Notes under the pieces: generated by a model | What the model was told of the DNA's origin: nothing | Seen by the model: the letters and a program-made list of their open reading frames with translations, nothing else | Databases searched by the model: none | Shown: piece by piece, positions 43,565-53,275 of the stretch | Numbering within the stretch: the first letter of the stretch is position 1 | Layout: every line of letters begins with the position of its first letter | Assembly (NCBI RefSeq): GCF_030528505.1 | Contig: NZ_JAUMYS010000009.1 | Span: 1-54,486 of the forward strand | Direction: 5' to 3' | Length of the DNA stretch: 54,486 nt | Origin: Tannerella sp. | GTDB taxonomy: Bacteria > Bacteroidota > Bacteroidia > Bacteroidales > Tannerellaceae | Translations under genes and position numbers: made by a program

Positions 43565-43623
43565 CCCCCCGAAAAAGAATACGACAACAATAGTTTATTA
43601 AATAACAACGACAAAAACAGAAA

Positions 43624-45060
43624 ATGACAAATCATACATCACAGGCAAACAGTTCGAAGCCCTCGACCGGACAGAAGGGGGCGACCTTGTTCGATAAAAT
43701 ATGGGACGCTCACGTCGTTACCACGGTACAAGAGGGGCCTACCCAACTCTACATAGACCGTCATCTGTGCCACGAGGTAACCAGTCCGCAAGCCTTTGCG
43801 GGGCTTCGTGCGCGCGGACTGAAAGTATTCCGTCCCGAACAGACGACCCTCACGGCCGATCACAACATCCCTACCGTGGGACAGGACCAACCCATTCGCG
43901 ACGAGATTTCGCGTTTTCAGGTCGAGACGCTTGCCAAAAACGCACAGGATTTCGGACTAACCTATTACGGCCTGAACAATCCCAAAAACGGCATCGTTCA
44001 CGTGGTAGGCCCCGAAAACGGCTACACTCAGCCGGGCATGACAATTGTCTGCGGCGACAGCCATACCTCTACGCACGGGGCTTTCGGCGCCATTGCTTTC
44101 GGCATCGGCACGAGCGAGGTGGAGATGGTGCTGGCCTCGCAATGCATCTTGCAGACACGACCGAAGACGATGCGTGTGAATTTCGAGGGTAAGCTGGGCA
44201 AGAACGTGGGAGCCAAAGATATGGCGCTCTATATGATTTCGCAGCTCACCACAGGCGGTGCGACCGGCTACTTCGTGGAATACGCCGGCGAGGCCGTTCG
44301 CAACCTCACCATGGAGGAGCGGATGACGCTTTGCAACCTGAGCATCGAGATGGGTGCCCGGGGCGGGCTGATCGCTCCCGACGAAACGACCTTCTCCTAT
44401 TTGAAAGGGCGCGAGTTCGCTCCCAAGGGCGAGAAGTGGGAACAGGCGTTGGCCTATTGGAAAACGCTGAAAACCGATGCCGACGCGGTATTCGACAAAG
44501 AGGTCTCTTTCGACGTGTCGAACCTCCGCCCGATGATCACCTACGGAACCAACCCCGGCATGGGCATGCCTGTCGACGGCGCCATCCCGCAGATGGAGGA
44601 GATCGACGAGGCGGGAAAAATATCGTTCGCAAAGTCACTCGAATACATGGGTTTCGTTCCCGGCGAAAAGCTGGAAGGGAAAAGCATCGATTACGTGTTT
44701 CTGGGCAGTTGTACCAACGGCCGCATCGAAGATTTTCGAGTATTTGCACATTATGTGAAAGGGAAGCGCAAGGCCGATCACGTAACGGCGTGGCTCGTGC
44801 CCGGAAGCTGGCAGGTACGCAAACGGATCGAGGCCGAAGGGCTGGACCGGATCCTCGAAGAAGCCGGATTCGAACTTCGTCAGCCCGGCTGTTCAGCCTG
44901 TCTGGCGATGAACGACGACAAAGTGCCCGCCGGCAAATATGCGGTATCTACCTCGAACCGGAACTTCGAAGGACGTCAGGGCCCGGGAGCGCGTACCATT
45001 CTGGCCGGCCCGCTGGTAGCGGCCGCCGCGGCAGTTACAGGGAAAATAACCAACCCGTAA
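43624..45060 (+). CDS. leuC: 3-Isopropylmalate dehydratase large subunit
   Basis: LeuC with LeuD isomerises 2- to 3-isopropylmalate using a [4Fe-4S] cluster. The 478-residue aconitase-fold protein carries the cluster ligands Cys363 (LGSCTNGR), Cys423 and Cys426 ([10 protein letters not shown]). [20 protein letters not shown] and [12 protein letters not shown] are the other family signatures. It starts 59 bases after leuA. The partner gene leuD is separated from it by a GxxExxY cassette of about 0.5 kb. Confidence 0.95.
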   Translation: MTNHTSQANSSKPSTGQKGATLFDKIWDAHVVTTVQEGPTQLYIDRHLCHEVTSPQAFAGLRARGLKVFRPEQTTLTADHNIPTVGQDQPIRDEISRFQVETLAKNAQDFGLTYYGLNNPKNGIVHVVGPENGYTQPGMTIVCGDSHTSTHGAFGAIAFGIGTSEVEMVLASQCILQTRPKTMRVNFEGKLGKNVGAKDMALYMISQLTTGGATGYFVEYAGEAVRNLTMEERMTLCNLSIEMGARGGLIAPDETTFSYLKGREFAPKGEKWEQALAYWKTLKTDADAVFDKEVSFDVSNLRPMITYGTNPGMGMPVDGAIPQMEEIDEAGKISFAKSLEYMGFVPGEKLEGKSIDYVFLGSCTNGRIEDFRVFAHYVKGKRKADHVTAWLVPGSWQVRKRIEAEGLDRILEEAGFELRQPGCSACLAMNDDKVPAGKYAVSTSNRNFEGRQGPGARTILAGPLVAAAAAVTGKITNP

Positions 45061-45063
45061 AAA

Positions 45064-45100
45064 GAACGCAAATTACGCGAATAACACAAATTTCCGCAAC
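45064..45100. repeat. Left inverted repeat flanking the GxxExxY gene
   Basis: This 37-base block starts GAACGCAAATTACGCG three bases after the leuC stop. Its reverse complement matches 45521-45557 at 29 of 37 positions (24 of 29 in the outer part). The block itself has a CGCAAATTa-like unit repeated at about 10-base steps. Confidence 0.7.
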
Positions 45101-45508
45101 ATGGTAACACAAGAGAACGCTCCTGCTTCGGTTCCTAAAGAACTCGTAAACATTATTATCACCCAATTCTATCGTGTTTACAACGACTTAGGATACGGCT
45201 TTCTTGAGAGAGTCTATAAGAATGCGATGTATTTTGCATTGACCGATTTAGGACTGAAATGCGAAGTGGAGAAAAACATAAAAGTGTACCACGACGGACG
45301 TGTGGTAGGAGATTATTTTGCCGATCTATTGGTTGAAGACTGCATCATACTCGAACTAAAAACGTGCGAGAACATTGATCCGGCACACGAAGCTCAATTA
45401 ATCAATTATCTGAAGGCAACAGAAATAGAAGTTGGTTGTTTGCTGAATTTCGGCCGTAAAGCCACTTTTAAAAGGAAAGTATATTCAAATCAGAGAAAAT
45501 TTTTATAA
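45101..45508 (+). CDS. GxxExxY family protein
   Basis: A 135-residue protein of the GxxExxY family, named for the motif G33-F-L-E36-R-V-Y39 seen here. The core resembles a PD-(D/E)XK nuclease fold: Asp75 in FADLLVED, then Glu85-Leu-Lys87 in IILELKTCE, followed by AQLINYL. Function is not established in general; nuclease activity is inferred from fold only. It lies between leuC and leuD, genes whose products form one enzyme, and is flanked by inverted repeats, so it looks like a self-contained mobile or parasitic cassette that keeps the operon readable. Its AT-richer codon use differs from the leu genes. Confidence 0.88.
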   Translation: MVTQENAPASVPKELVNIIITQFYRVYNDLGYGFLERVYKNAMYFALTDLGLKCEVEKNIKVYHDGRVVGDYFADLLVEDCIILELKTCENIDPAHEAQLINYLKATEIEVGCLLNFGRKATFKRKVYSNQRKFL

Positions 45509-45520
45509 TACAAAAAAGGA

Positions 45521-45557
45521 CTTGCGTGAATTTGCGTTTTTTGTGCAATTTGCGTTC
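45521..45557. repeat. Right inverted repeat flanking the GxxExxY gene
   Basis: Imperfect reverse complement of 45064-45100, beginning 13 bases after the GxxExxY stop codon and ending 11 bases before the leuD start. It again contains ATTTGCGTT-like units at short steps. Together the pair could form a long hairpin in the transcript or mark the ends of an inserted element. Confidence 0.7.
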
Positions 45558-45568
45558 AAACAAGACTC

Positions 45569-46162
45569 ATGGACAAATTTCAAACACTTACATCCACCTG
45601 TGTTCCGCTTCCCATCGAGAACGTGGACACAGACCAGATTATCCCGGCGCGCTTCCTGAAAGCGACCACGCGCGAAGGTTTCGGCAACAACCTGTTCGCC
45701 GACTGGCGTTACCACAAAGACGGTAGCCCGAAGTCCGACTTCGTACTCAACAATCCCACCTATTCCGGTCAGGTGCTGGTGGCGGGCAAGAACTTCGGAA
45801 GCGGCAGCAGCCGCGAACATGCCGCATGGGCTATTGCGGGTTACGGATTCAAGGTCGTCGTATCGAGTTTCTTCGCCGATATTTTCCGGAACAACGCGCT
45901 CAACAACGGCATTCTGCCGGTGGTAACGAGCGAAGGCTTCCTGAGCGAACTCTTCGCGTCGATCCACAACAACCCGAAAGCAACGGTTACGGTCAATCTA
46001 GAGGAGCAAACCATCCAGAACAACGAGACCGGCACGTCGGAATCGTTCGAGATCAACTCGTATAAAAAGGAGTGTCTGCTGAAAGGACTCGACGACATCG
46101 ATTTCCTGTTAAGCAACCAATCGTTGACGGAAGAGTGGGAAAGGAAAGCTTATAAATTTTAA
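45569..46162 (+). CDS. leuD: 3-Isopropylmalate dehydratase small subunit
   Basis: LeuD is the swivelling small subunit that completes the LeuCD isomerase. The 197-residue protein shows PLPIENVDTDQIIPARFLK near the N-terminus and the conserved GKNFGSGSSREHAAWAIAGY segment with the substrate-contacting serines. Length and motifs are normal. It begins right after the right-hand repeat of the GxxExxY cassette. A 156-base gap follows before the next gene, longer than elsewhere in the operon. Confidence 0.94.
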   Translation: MDKFQTLTSTCVPLPIENVDTDQIIPARFLKATTREGFGNNLFADWRYHKDGSPKSDFVLNNPTYSGQVLVAGKNFGSGSSREHAAWAIAGYGFKVVVSSFFADIFRNNALNNGILPVVTSEGFLSELFASIHNNPKATVTVNLEEQTIQNNETGTSESFEINSYKKECLLKGLDDIDFLLSNQSLTEEWERKAYKF

Positions 46163-46318
46163 AACGATGGAAGGAGTTTGGAGTACACCGTTTTCTGTCG
46201 GTAAAGAGAACCGTAACAAAAAAACAGGGGTTGAGCCATCATGCCTCTCTTTTATCATGTCGGACAACCCGATAAATTATTGAAACATTCGCAATCCTGA
46301 CGAATAAGCATAAAAACA

Positions 46319-47908
46319 ATGACAACAATGAATCATTCACAACCTTTCGAATTCTCGTCGAGGAGAATCGAAATCATGGACACCACGCTGCGCGACGGCG
46401 AGCAGACCTCGGGCGTCTCGTTCGCGGCCGAAGAGAAAGTGAGCATCGTTCGTCTGCTCCTCGAAGAGCTCCGCGTCGACCGGGTAGAAATTGCCTCGGC
46501 GCGCGTCTCGGAGGGGGAATTCGCGTCGGTGCAAAAAATCGCCCAATGGGCAAAGAAAAACGGACAGCTCGACCGGATTGAAATTCTCGGGTTCGTAGAC
46601 GGAAGTGCCTCTCTCGACTGGATCGCCACTGCCGGATGCAAGGTAGTGAACCTCCTCTGCAAAGGCTCTGAGAATCATTGCAGGCATCAACTCCGGAAGA
46701 CCGTCAAGGAGCATCTGGCCGATATCACATCGGTCATTGCCGATGCCAAAAGCCGCGACATGACCGTAAACATCTACCTTGAAGACTGGTCGAACGGGAT
46801 GCGCGACTCGCAAGCCTACGTCTTCGAAATGATGGACGAGCTCCGCCACCAGCCCATCGCCCGATATATGCTGCCCGACACCCTGGGCGTCTTAAATCCG
46901 TCGGAGACAAAAGAGTTCTGTGAAACGATGGTGAACCGCTATCTCGATCTGCACTTCGATTTTCATGCCCACAACGATTACGATCTGGCGGTGGCCAACG
47001 TTTTCGAAGCGGTGAAAGCCGGTGTGCACGGCGTGCATGTAACCGTGAACGGTTTGGGCGAACGCGCCGGAAATGCGCCGATTACCAGCGTAACGGCACT
47101 GATCCACGACCAGTTGAAACTCAAAACGAACATTGCCGAAGACAAACTCTACGGCGTGAGCAAAGTGGTGGAGAGCTATTCCGGCGTGCGCATTCCGAAC
47201 AACAAACCGGTCATCGGCGACAACGTGTTCACGCAGGTTGCCGGCGTGCATGCCGACGGCGACAAAAAGAAAAACCTCTATTTCAACGATCTGGCGCCGG
47301 AGCGCTTCGGACGTTCGCGCGAATATGCGCTGGGAAAGAATTCGGGCAAGGCCAATATCCTCAAGAACCTTGAAGCCTTGGGCATCGAGGTGGACGACGA
47401 CGCGGCGAAAAAAATAACCGCCCACATCATCGAATTGGGTGATAAGAAAGAACTGGTCAGCCCCGACGAGTTGCCCTACATCATCTCCGACATCCTGAAA
47501 AACGGAGTTGAGAATCAGAGCATCGAGATACTCAACTATTCGCTGATGCTTACCGAAGGGATGCGTCCTACGGCCACCGTGAAACTCTCCATCGGAGGGC
47601 AGGTCTACGAACAGTCGGCCGCGGGCGAAGGGCAATATCACGCGTTTTCAAAAGCCATGTACAAGATTTACAAGAAGCTCGACAAGCCGACGCCTGAGCT
47701 GCTCGATTATGTGGTAGTCATCCCTCCGGGCGGAAAGACGAATGCTTACGTGCAAACGATTATCACTTGGAAGTTCGACGGAAAAGTTTTCAAAACAAGA
47801 GGGCTGGACGTTGATCAGACGGCTGCGGCCATCAAAGCGACCATGAAGATGCTCAACATGATTGAGAAAGGCAATATCCCTGCCATCAACTATATGCTGT
47901 TGCCGTAG
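46319..47908 (+). CDS. Second 2-isopropylmalate synthase-like enzyme (LeuA2/citramalate synthase candidate)
   Basis: A 529-residue paralogue of LeuA with the same HMGL barrel ([17 protein letters not shown] with Arg25 and Asp26; FDFHAHNDYDLAVANV for metal binding; VTVNGLGERAGNAPI) and a C-terminal LeuA dimer domain (GGQVYEQSAAGEGQYHAFSK). It is clearly diverged from LeuA at 42077: the N-terminal substrate helix reads VDRVEIASARVSEGE rather than the [15 protein letters not shown] of LeuA. Such second copies in Bacteroidota and archaea are often suggested to be citramalate synthases (acetyl-CoA plus pyruvate), which would let LeuCD and LeuB make 2-ketobutyrate for isoleucine. That assignment is inference. 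ATG 46319 and ATG 46328 are both possible starts. Confidence 0.85.
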   Translation: MTTMNHSQPFEFSSRRIEIMDTTLRDGEQTSGVSFAAEEKVSIVRLLLEELRVDRVEIASARVSEGEFASVQKIAQWAKKNGQLDRIEILGFVDGSASLDWIATAGCKVVNLLCKGSENHCRHQLRKTVKEHLADITSVIADAKSRDMTVNIYLEDWSNGMRDSQAYVFEMMDELRHQPIARYMLPDTLGVLNPSETKEFCETMVNRYLDLHFDFHAHNDYDLAVANVFEAVKAGVHGVHVTVNGLGERAGNAPITSVTALIHDQLKLKTNIAEDKLYGVSKVVESYSGVRIPNNKPVIGDNVFTQVAGVHADGDKKKNLYFNDLAPERFGRSREYALGKNSGKANILKNLEALGIEVDDDAAKKITAHIIELGDKKELVSPDELPYIISDILKNGVENQSIEILNYSLMLTEGMRPTATVKLSIGGQVYEQSAAGEGQYHAFSKAMYKIYKKLDKPTPELLDYVVVIPPGGKTNAYVQTIITWKFDGKVFKTRGLDVDQTAAAIKATMKMLNMIEKGNIPAINYMLLP

Positions 47909-47968
47909 GGAGAAAAAACGGAAATAATAAGAAGTAAAAAAATCAGATATCAGCAATTCTATAACACA

Positions 47969-49042
47969 ATGAAAATCAATATAGCAGTATTAGCCGGCGA
48001 CGGCATAGGCCCCGAAATCATGGCGCAGGCGTTGCACGTAACGCAGGCCGTTTGCGACCTGTTCGGGCATCAATTATCGTATCGGGAGGCTCTTGCAGGC
48101 GCATGTGCCATCGATGCCGTGGGCGACCCCTATCCGCTAGAGACGCATGCGCTGTGCATGGAGTCCGACGCAGTGCTTTTCGGGGCGATCGGCCATCCCA
48201 AATTCGACAACGATCCCAACGCCAAGGTACGTCCCGAGCAGGGTTTGCTTCGCATGCGCAAGCAGTTGGGACTGTACGGAAACATCCGCCCCGTGATGAC
48301 TTTCCCTTCGCTGGTGCACAAATCGCCGCTCCGCGCCGACCTCGTGTCCGGAGCCGATTTCGTATGCATCCGCGAGCTTACCGGCGGCATGTACTTCGGT
48401 CGTCCGCAGGGACGGAGCGAAGACGGCAATACGGCCTACGACACGTGCGTTTACACCCGCGAAGAGGTAGAACGCATCCTGCATCTGGCCTACAAATTTG
48501 CCGCCCAGCGGCGCAGGAAAGTAACCGTGGTGGATAAGGCGAACGTGATCGCTACGTCCCGCCTGTGGCGGCAAATCGCGCAAGAGATCGCCCCGCAGTA
48601 CCCCGACATCGAAACCGATTACCTCTTCGTGGACAATGCCGCCATGCGCATCATCCAGTGGCCGAAGAGTTTCGACGTGCTCGTTACCGAAAACCTTTTC
48701 GGCGATATCCTCACCGATGAGGCCTCGGTCATCACCGGATCGCTCGGGCTGTTGCCTTCGGCTTCGATCGGACTGCACACGTCGCTCTTCGAACCGATTC
48801 ACGGGTCGTATCCGCAGGCGGCAGGCAAGAACATCGCCAATCCGCTGGCCATGATTCTCTCGGCCGCGCTCATGTTCGAATACGGTTTCGACCGGATGGA
48901 GGAAGGCGCGGTGATCCGTCGCGCGGTAAACGCGTCCATCGGTGCGGGCATCGTAACCGAAGACATTGCCGACGGCGGAAAAGCCTACACCACAAGCGAG
49001 GTAGGCGAGTGGATAACCCGATACATCGCAGAAGAGGCATGA
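47969..49042 (+). CDS. leuB: 3-Isopropylmalate dehydrogenase
   Basis: LeuB oxidatively decarboxylates 3-isopropylmalate with NAD+ to give the leucine keto acid. The 357-residue protein has the family opening [28 protein letters not shown] for substrate binding, and the signature region around [20 protein letters not shown], followed by [20 protein letters not shown] for the cofactor. Its stop codon overlaps the ilvD start (ATGA), suggesting translational coupling. Confidence 0.95.
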   Translation: MKINIAVLAGDGIGPEIMAQALHVTQAVCDLFGHQLSYREALAGACAIDAVGDPYPLETHALCMESDAVLFGAIGHPKFDNDPNAKVRPEQGLLRMRKQLGLYGNIRPVMTFPSLVHKSPLRADLVSGADFVCIRELTGGMYFGRPQGRSEDGNTAYDTCVYTREEVERILHLAYKFAAQRRRKVTVVDKANVIATSRLWRQIAQEIAPQYPDIETDYLFVDNAAMRIIQWPKSFDVLVTENLFGDILTDEASVITGSLGLLPSASIGLHTSLFEPIHGSYPQAAGKNIANPLAMILSAALMFEYGFDRMEEGAVIRRAVNASIGAGIVTEDIADGGKAYTTSEVGEWITRYIAEEA

Positions 49043-50862
49043 ATAAACAACTGAACAGCGCCACCTCTACGCAGGGACGCCGCATGGCCGGCGCGCGCGC
49101 CTTGTGGCACGCCAACGGCATGACACGCGAACAGATGGGCAAGCCCATCATCGCGGTAGTCAACTCGTTTACGCAGTTCGTGCCCGGACACGTGCATCTG
49201 CACGAAGTCGGGCAGTGGGTAAAAACCGAAATCGAGCAACTGGGCTGTTTTGCGGCCGAATTCAATACGATAGCCATCGACGACGGCATTGCCATGGGGC
49301 ACGACGGGATGCTTTACTCCCTTCCTTCGCGCGACCTGATTGCCGACTCGGTAGAGTATATGGTGAACGCCCACAAAGCCGACGCGATGGTCTGCATCAG
49401 CAACTGCGACAAAATCACCCCCGGCATGCTTATGGCTGCGATGCGGCTGAATATCCCGGCCATCTTCGTGTCGGGCGGACCGATGGAGGCCGGTAAGATC
49501 GGCGACGAACAGGTGGATCTGGTGGACGCGATGATCGAATCGGCCGATGTCTCCGTTTCCGACGAACGGGTGGCGGAACTCGAACGGTTGGCTTGTCCTA
49601 CGTGTGGCTCCTGCTCGGGCATGTTCACCGCCAACTCCATGAACTGCCTGAACGAAGCCATCGGGCTGGCGTTGCCCGGCAACGGAACGATCGTCGCCAC
49701 GCACGCCAACCGCAAGGCGTTGTTTGTGAAAGCCGCTCGCCAAATTGTGGAAAATGCCAACCGCTACTATTTCGACGGCGACGAGAGCGTGCTGCCCCGC
49801 AGCATCGCTACACGGCAGGCCTTCCTCAACGCCATGACGCTCGATATCGCCATGGGCGGCTCGACGAATACGATCCTGCACCTGCTGGCCATTGCGCAGG
49901 AGGCACAAATCGATTTCTCGATGGACGACATCGACATGCTGTCGCGCCGCGTGCCCTGCCTCTGCAAAGTAGCTCCCAACACGAAGAAATACCATATTCA
50001 GGACGTAAACCGCGCGGGTGGCATCCTCGGCATCATGAACGAACTGGCAAAAGGCGGATTGGTCGATACGTCCGTACATCGCGCCGACGGCACGACCCTG
50101 GCCGAAGCCATCAGGCGATACGACATTCGGAAGAATCATCCGTCGGAAGAGGCGCACGCAATCTATTCGTCGGCCCCCGGAAACCGCCGGAACCTGGTGA
50201 TGGGGTCGCAACACGCACGGTTCGCGACGCTCGATACCGATCGCAGCAACGGCTGCATCCGCGACATGGCGCACGCCTACACCAAAGACGGCGGACTGGC
50301 AATCCTCAAAGGCAACATTGCCCGCAACGGTTGCGTGGTGAAAACCGCCGGTGTGGACGAGAGCATCTGGAGGTTCAGCGGAACGGCGCGGGTCTTTCAT
50401 TCGCAGGAAGAGGCCTGCGAAGGCATCCTGAACGGTAAGGTGCAGGCGGGCGATGTGGTCGTGATCGTGTACGAAGGTCCGAAGGGCGGCCCGGGCATGC
50501 AGGAGATGCTCTATCCGACCTCCTACATCAAAGCCCGGCACCTCGGCAAAGCGTGCGCCCTGATTACCGACGGACGTTTCTCGGGCGGCACCTCCGGATT
50601 GTCCATTGGACATATCTCGCCGGAGGCGGCGGCCGGAGGCGCGATCGGACTCGTACGCGATGGCGACATCATCGACATAGATATCCCCCGTCGCATCATC
50701 GACGTGCGCTTGTCGGAAACCGAACTGGAAAAACGGCGCGCACAGGAAGATTTCCAGCCGAAGCGCAACAGAAGCGTCTCCAAAGCGCTGCAGATGTATG
50801 CGCATTTCGTAAGCTCGGCCGATCTGGGCGCCGTGAGAATCCTCAAACACGACAAAGCATAG
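49039..50862 (+). CDS. ilvD: Dihydroxy-acid dehydratase
   Basis: IlvD dehydrates dihydroxyacids to the keto acids of valine and isoleucine, using an Fe-S cluster. From ATG 49039 (607 residues) the protein starts [20 protein letters not shown], as the family does, and shows Cys123 ([11 protein letters not shown]) and the [11 protein letters not shown] motif (Cys186, Cys189, Cys192) of the cluster site. A start ten codons earlier inside leuB is unlikely. The ATGA overlap with leuB fixes the junction. Confidence 0.95.
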   Translation: MNKQLNSATSTQGRRMAGARALWHANGMTREQMGKPIIAVVNSFTQFVPGHVHLHEVGQWVKTEIEQLGCFAAEFNTIAIDDGIAMGHDGMLYSLPSRDLIADSVEYMVNAHKADAMVCISNCDKITPGMLMAAMRLNIPAIFVSGGPMEAGKIGDEQVDLVDAMIESADVSVSDERVAELERLACPTCGSCSGMFTANSMNCLNEAIGLALPGNGTIVATHANRKALFVKAARQIVENANRYYFDGDESVLPRSIATRQAFLNAMTLDIAMGGSTNTILHLLAIAQEAQIDFSMDDIDMLSRRVPCLCKVAPNTKKYHIQDVNRAGGILGIMNELAKGGLVDTSVHRADGTTLAEAIRRYDIRKNHPSEEAHAIYSSAPGNRRNLVMGSQHARFATLDTDRSNGCIRDMAHAYTKDGGLAILKGNIARNGCVVKTAGVDESIWRFSGTARVFHSQEEACEGILNGKVQAGDVVVIVYEGPKGGPGMQEMLYPTSYIKARHLGKACALITDGRFSGGTSGLSIGHISPEAAAGGAIGLVRDGDIIDIDIPRRIIDVRLSETELEKRRAQEDFQPKRNRSVSKALQMYAHFVSSADLGAVRILKHDKA

Positions 50863-50887
50863 TATAATCATCTGAAAACAAACAAAT

Positions 50888-52645
50888 ATGAGCAAAGCAA
50901 ATCATTCGGAATCAATCATTCCATCCCCCCCGGCAGAGACGGAGGTTCTTTCGGGCAGCGAAGCGCTGATTCGCTCCCTGATTGCCGAAGGCGTCGAGGT
51001 GATGTTCGGATACCCGGGCGGAGCCATCATGCCCGTTTTCGACGCCTTGTACGACCATAAAAAAGAGATCAAACATATTCTGGTACGCCACGAGCAGGGC
51101 GCCGTACATGCGGCACAAGGCTATGCGCGCGTATCGCAGAAAACGGGCGTGGCGCTCGTTACATCGGGGCCGGGCGCTACGAACGCCATCACGGGCATTA
51201 CCGATGCCATGATGGACAGCACCCCGCTGGTCGTCATTTCCGGACAAGTGGCGTCGGGACTGCTGGGTACCGATGCCTTTCAGGAGGCCGACGTGATTGG
51301 TGTCACGCTGCCCATCACGAAATGGAACTACCAGATACGGAGGGCGGAAGATATTCCGTGGGCGGTAGCGCGGGCCTTCTACATTGCGTCGAGCGGCCGG
51401 CCGGGGCCTGTGGTACTCGATATCGCCAAAGACGCACAGATCAACCGATGCCCTTTTTCGTATCGGAAGACCGACTTCCTCCGCAGCTATCAGCCGGTAC
51501 CCTATCCCGAAGAAGAAAAGATACGGAAGGCGGCCGAACTGATTAATGCAGCCCAAAAACCTTTCGCCTTGGTGGGGCAGGGTGTCCTGCTCGGTCGTGC
51601 CGAGGAAGAGCTGCGCGCGTTTCTCGAAAAAGGCGGTATCCCGTTTGCGTCGACCATCCTCGGGCTGTCGGCCATGCCTTCCGGCCATCCGCTCAATTGC
51701 GGCATGCTGGGGATGCACGGGAACATCGCGCCCAATATGAAAACGAACGAGTGCGATGTGCTTATCGCCATCGGCATGCGTTTCGACGACCGCGTTACGG
51801 GCGATCTGAAAACGTACGCCAAGCAGGCGCAGGTGATTCATTTCGACATCGACCCGGCCGAGATGGACAAGAACGTTAAAACGACCGTCAAGGTATTGGG
51901 CGACGCCCGACAGACGCTTCCGATGGTAACGCAGCTGCTCGGAAAACAAACGCACGAGGCGTGGTTGTCGAGTTTCAAGCCGTATGCCGAAAAGGAATAC
52001 GACTGCGTGATTCAGGAAGAATTGTTCCCCCGGAACGGAGGCGCCATAAAAATGGGCGAAGTCGTGAATAAGGTAACGGAAGCCACCCACAATAGCGCCA
52101 TTTGTGTAACCGACGTGGGACAACATCAGATGATGGCGACCCGTTATTTCAAATATACGCGCTCGCGAAGCATGGTTACCTCAGGCGGACTGGGAACGAT
52201 GGGTTTCGGACTTCCGGCGGGCATCGGCGCCAAGTACGGTGCGCCGGATCGGACGGTGTGCATCTTCGTGGGCGACGGCGGCTTCCAGATGACCATCGAA
52301 GAGCTGGGCGCCATCATGGAACACCACATCGACGTAAAGATTATTCTGCTCAACAACAACTTTCTGGGCATGGTGCGCCAATGGCAGGAGCTCTTTTTCG
52401 ACGAGCGCTACTCCGAGACGCATCTCAAAAACCCTGATTTCATCAAGATAGCCGACGCCTACGGCATCAAAGGGCGGAAGGTTACGGAGCGCCAAGAGTT
52501 GGACGGCGCCATCGCCGAAATGCTCGCCCACAAGGGCGCCTATCTGCTCGAAGTCGTGGTGGAAACGAAAGGAATGGTCTATCCCATGGTACCGGCCGGC
52601 GGATGCGTAACGGATATTCTGATCGGAAACGGACATACAATATAA
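50888..52645 (+). CDS. ilvB: Acetolactate synthase large (catalytic) subunit
   Basis: IlvB condenses two pyruvates, or pyruvate and 2-ketobutyrate, using thiamine diphosphate, as the first common step to valine, leucine and isoleucine. The 585-residue protein has the catalytic Glu69 (VRHEQGAVHAAQGYAR), a central FAD-binding domain and the thiamine-diphosphate motif GDG at 462-464 (VGDGGFQMTIEELGAI) closing with NNN. Length is normal and the regulatory subunit gene follows 35 bases downstream. Confidence 0.95.
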   Translation: MSKANHSESIIPSPPAETEVLSGSEALIRSLIAEGVEVMFGYPGGAIMPVFDALYDHKKEIKHILVRHEQGAVHAAQGYARVSQKTGVALVTSGPGATNAITGITDAMMDSTPLVVISGQVASGLLGTDAFQEADVIGVTLPITKWNYQIRRAEDIPWAVARAFYIASSGRPGPVVLDIAKDAQINRCPFSYRKTDFLRSYQPVPYPEEEKIRKAAELINAAQKPFALVGQGVLLGRAEEELRAFLEKGGIPFASTILGLSAMPSGHPLNCGMLGMHGNIAPNMKTNECDVLIAIGMRFDDRVTGDLKTYAKQAQVIHFDIDPAEMDKNVKTTVKVLGDARQTLPMVTQLLGKQTHEAWLSSFKPYAEKEYDCVIQEELFPRNGGAIKMGEVVNKVTEATHNSAICVTDVGQHQMMATRYFKYTRSRSMVTSGGLGTMGFGLPAGIGAKYGAPDRTVCIFVGDGGFQMTIEELGAIMEHHIDVKIILLNNNFLGMVRQWQELFFDERYSETHLKNPDFIKIADAYGIKGRKVTERQELDGAIAEMLAHKGAYLLEVVVETKGMVYPMVPAGGCVTDILIGNGHTI

Positions 52646-52680
52646 AACAATCGGTTCACAGCCTACAAACACAGAACAGT

Positions 52681-53259
52681 ATGGAAGAAAAAAGATTATA
52701 CACCATCACCATCTTCTCCGAAAATACGGTGGGAGTCCTCAACCAGATTACCTCCATCTTTACACGGCGGCAGATCAATATCGAGACGCTGTCGGTCTCG
52801 CCCTCGGCCATCAAAGGGATCCATAAGTTTACGATCACGGCCTACGCCTCGTGCGACGAATCGATGAAAAAGCTGGTACGCCAGATCGACAAACGGGTGG
52901 ACATCCTGAAGTCGTACTACAACACCGACAGCGAACTGGTACATCAGGAGCTGGCGCTGTACAAACTGGCTACGGAAAAAGTCATGGAACACGGCTCGGT
53001 CGAATATTTCATCCGCAAATACAACATCCGCGTGCTGGAGATCTCGAAAGACTGCGTGGTGTTTCTCAAAGCGGGACATTATGCCGAGACCCAGGCGCTC
53101 TTCAACGAGCTGGCCGAAACGGTCGGCGTGTTGCAGTTTATTCGCTCCGGACGAATTGCGATCACCAAGTCGCCCGTCGAGCGACTGAGCGATATGTTGC
53201 TCAAACGCGAAAAAGAGCGGGAAAGAGATCAGGAAGAAAGAAACTATACACAGCAATAA
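52681..53259 (+). CDS. ilvN: Acetolactate synthase small (regulatory) subunit
   Basis: A 192-residue ACT-domain protein (from ATG 52681, MEEKRLYTITIFSENTVGVL) that activates IlvB and gives it valine feedback control. The ACT domain covers residues about 5-80, with LNQITSIFTRRQINIETLSV, and a second alpha-beta domain follows with RVLEISKDCVVFLKAGHYAE. The C-terminus is strongly charged (KREKERERDQEERN). The open frame extends 26 codons upstream into the ilvB-ilvN gap but without family similarity. Confidence 0.93.
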   Translation: MEEKRLYTITIFSENTVGVLNQITSIFTRRQINIETLSVSPSAIKGIHKFTITAYASCDESMKKLVRQIDKRVDILKSYYNTDSELVHQELALYKLATEKVMEHGSVEYFIRKYNIRVLEISKDCVVFLKAGHYAETQALFNELAETVGVLQFIRSGRIAITKSPVERLSDMLLKREKERERDQEERNYTQQ

Positions 53260-53275
53260 TTTAAAACGTAGAACA

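Noticed and set aside
48985-50895. Minus-strand open frame of 636 codons opposite ilvD
   Set aside because: It is the reverse-strand shadow of a well-conserved GC-rich gene; composition and lack of any recognisable domain show it is not coding.
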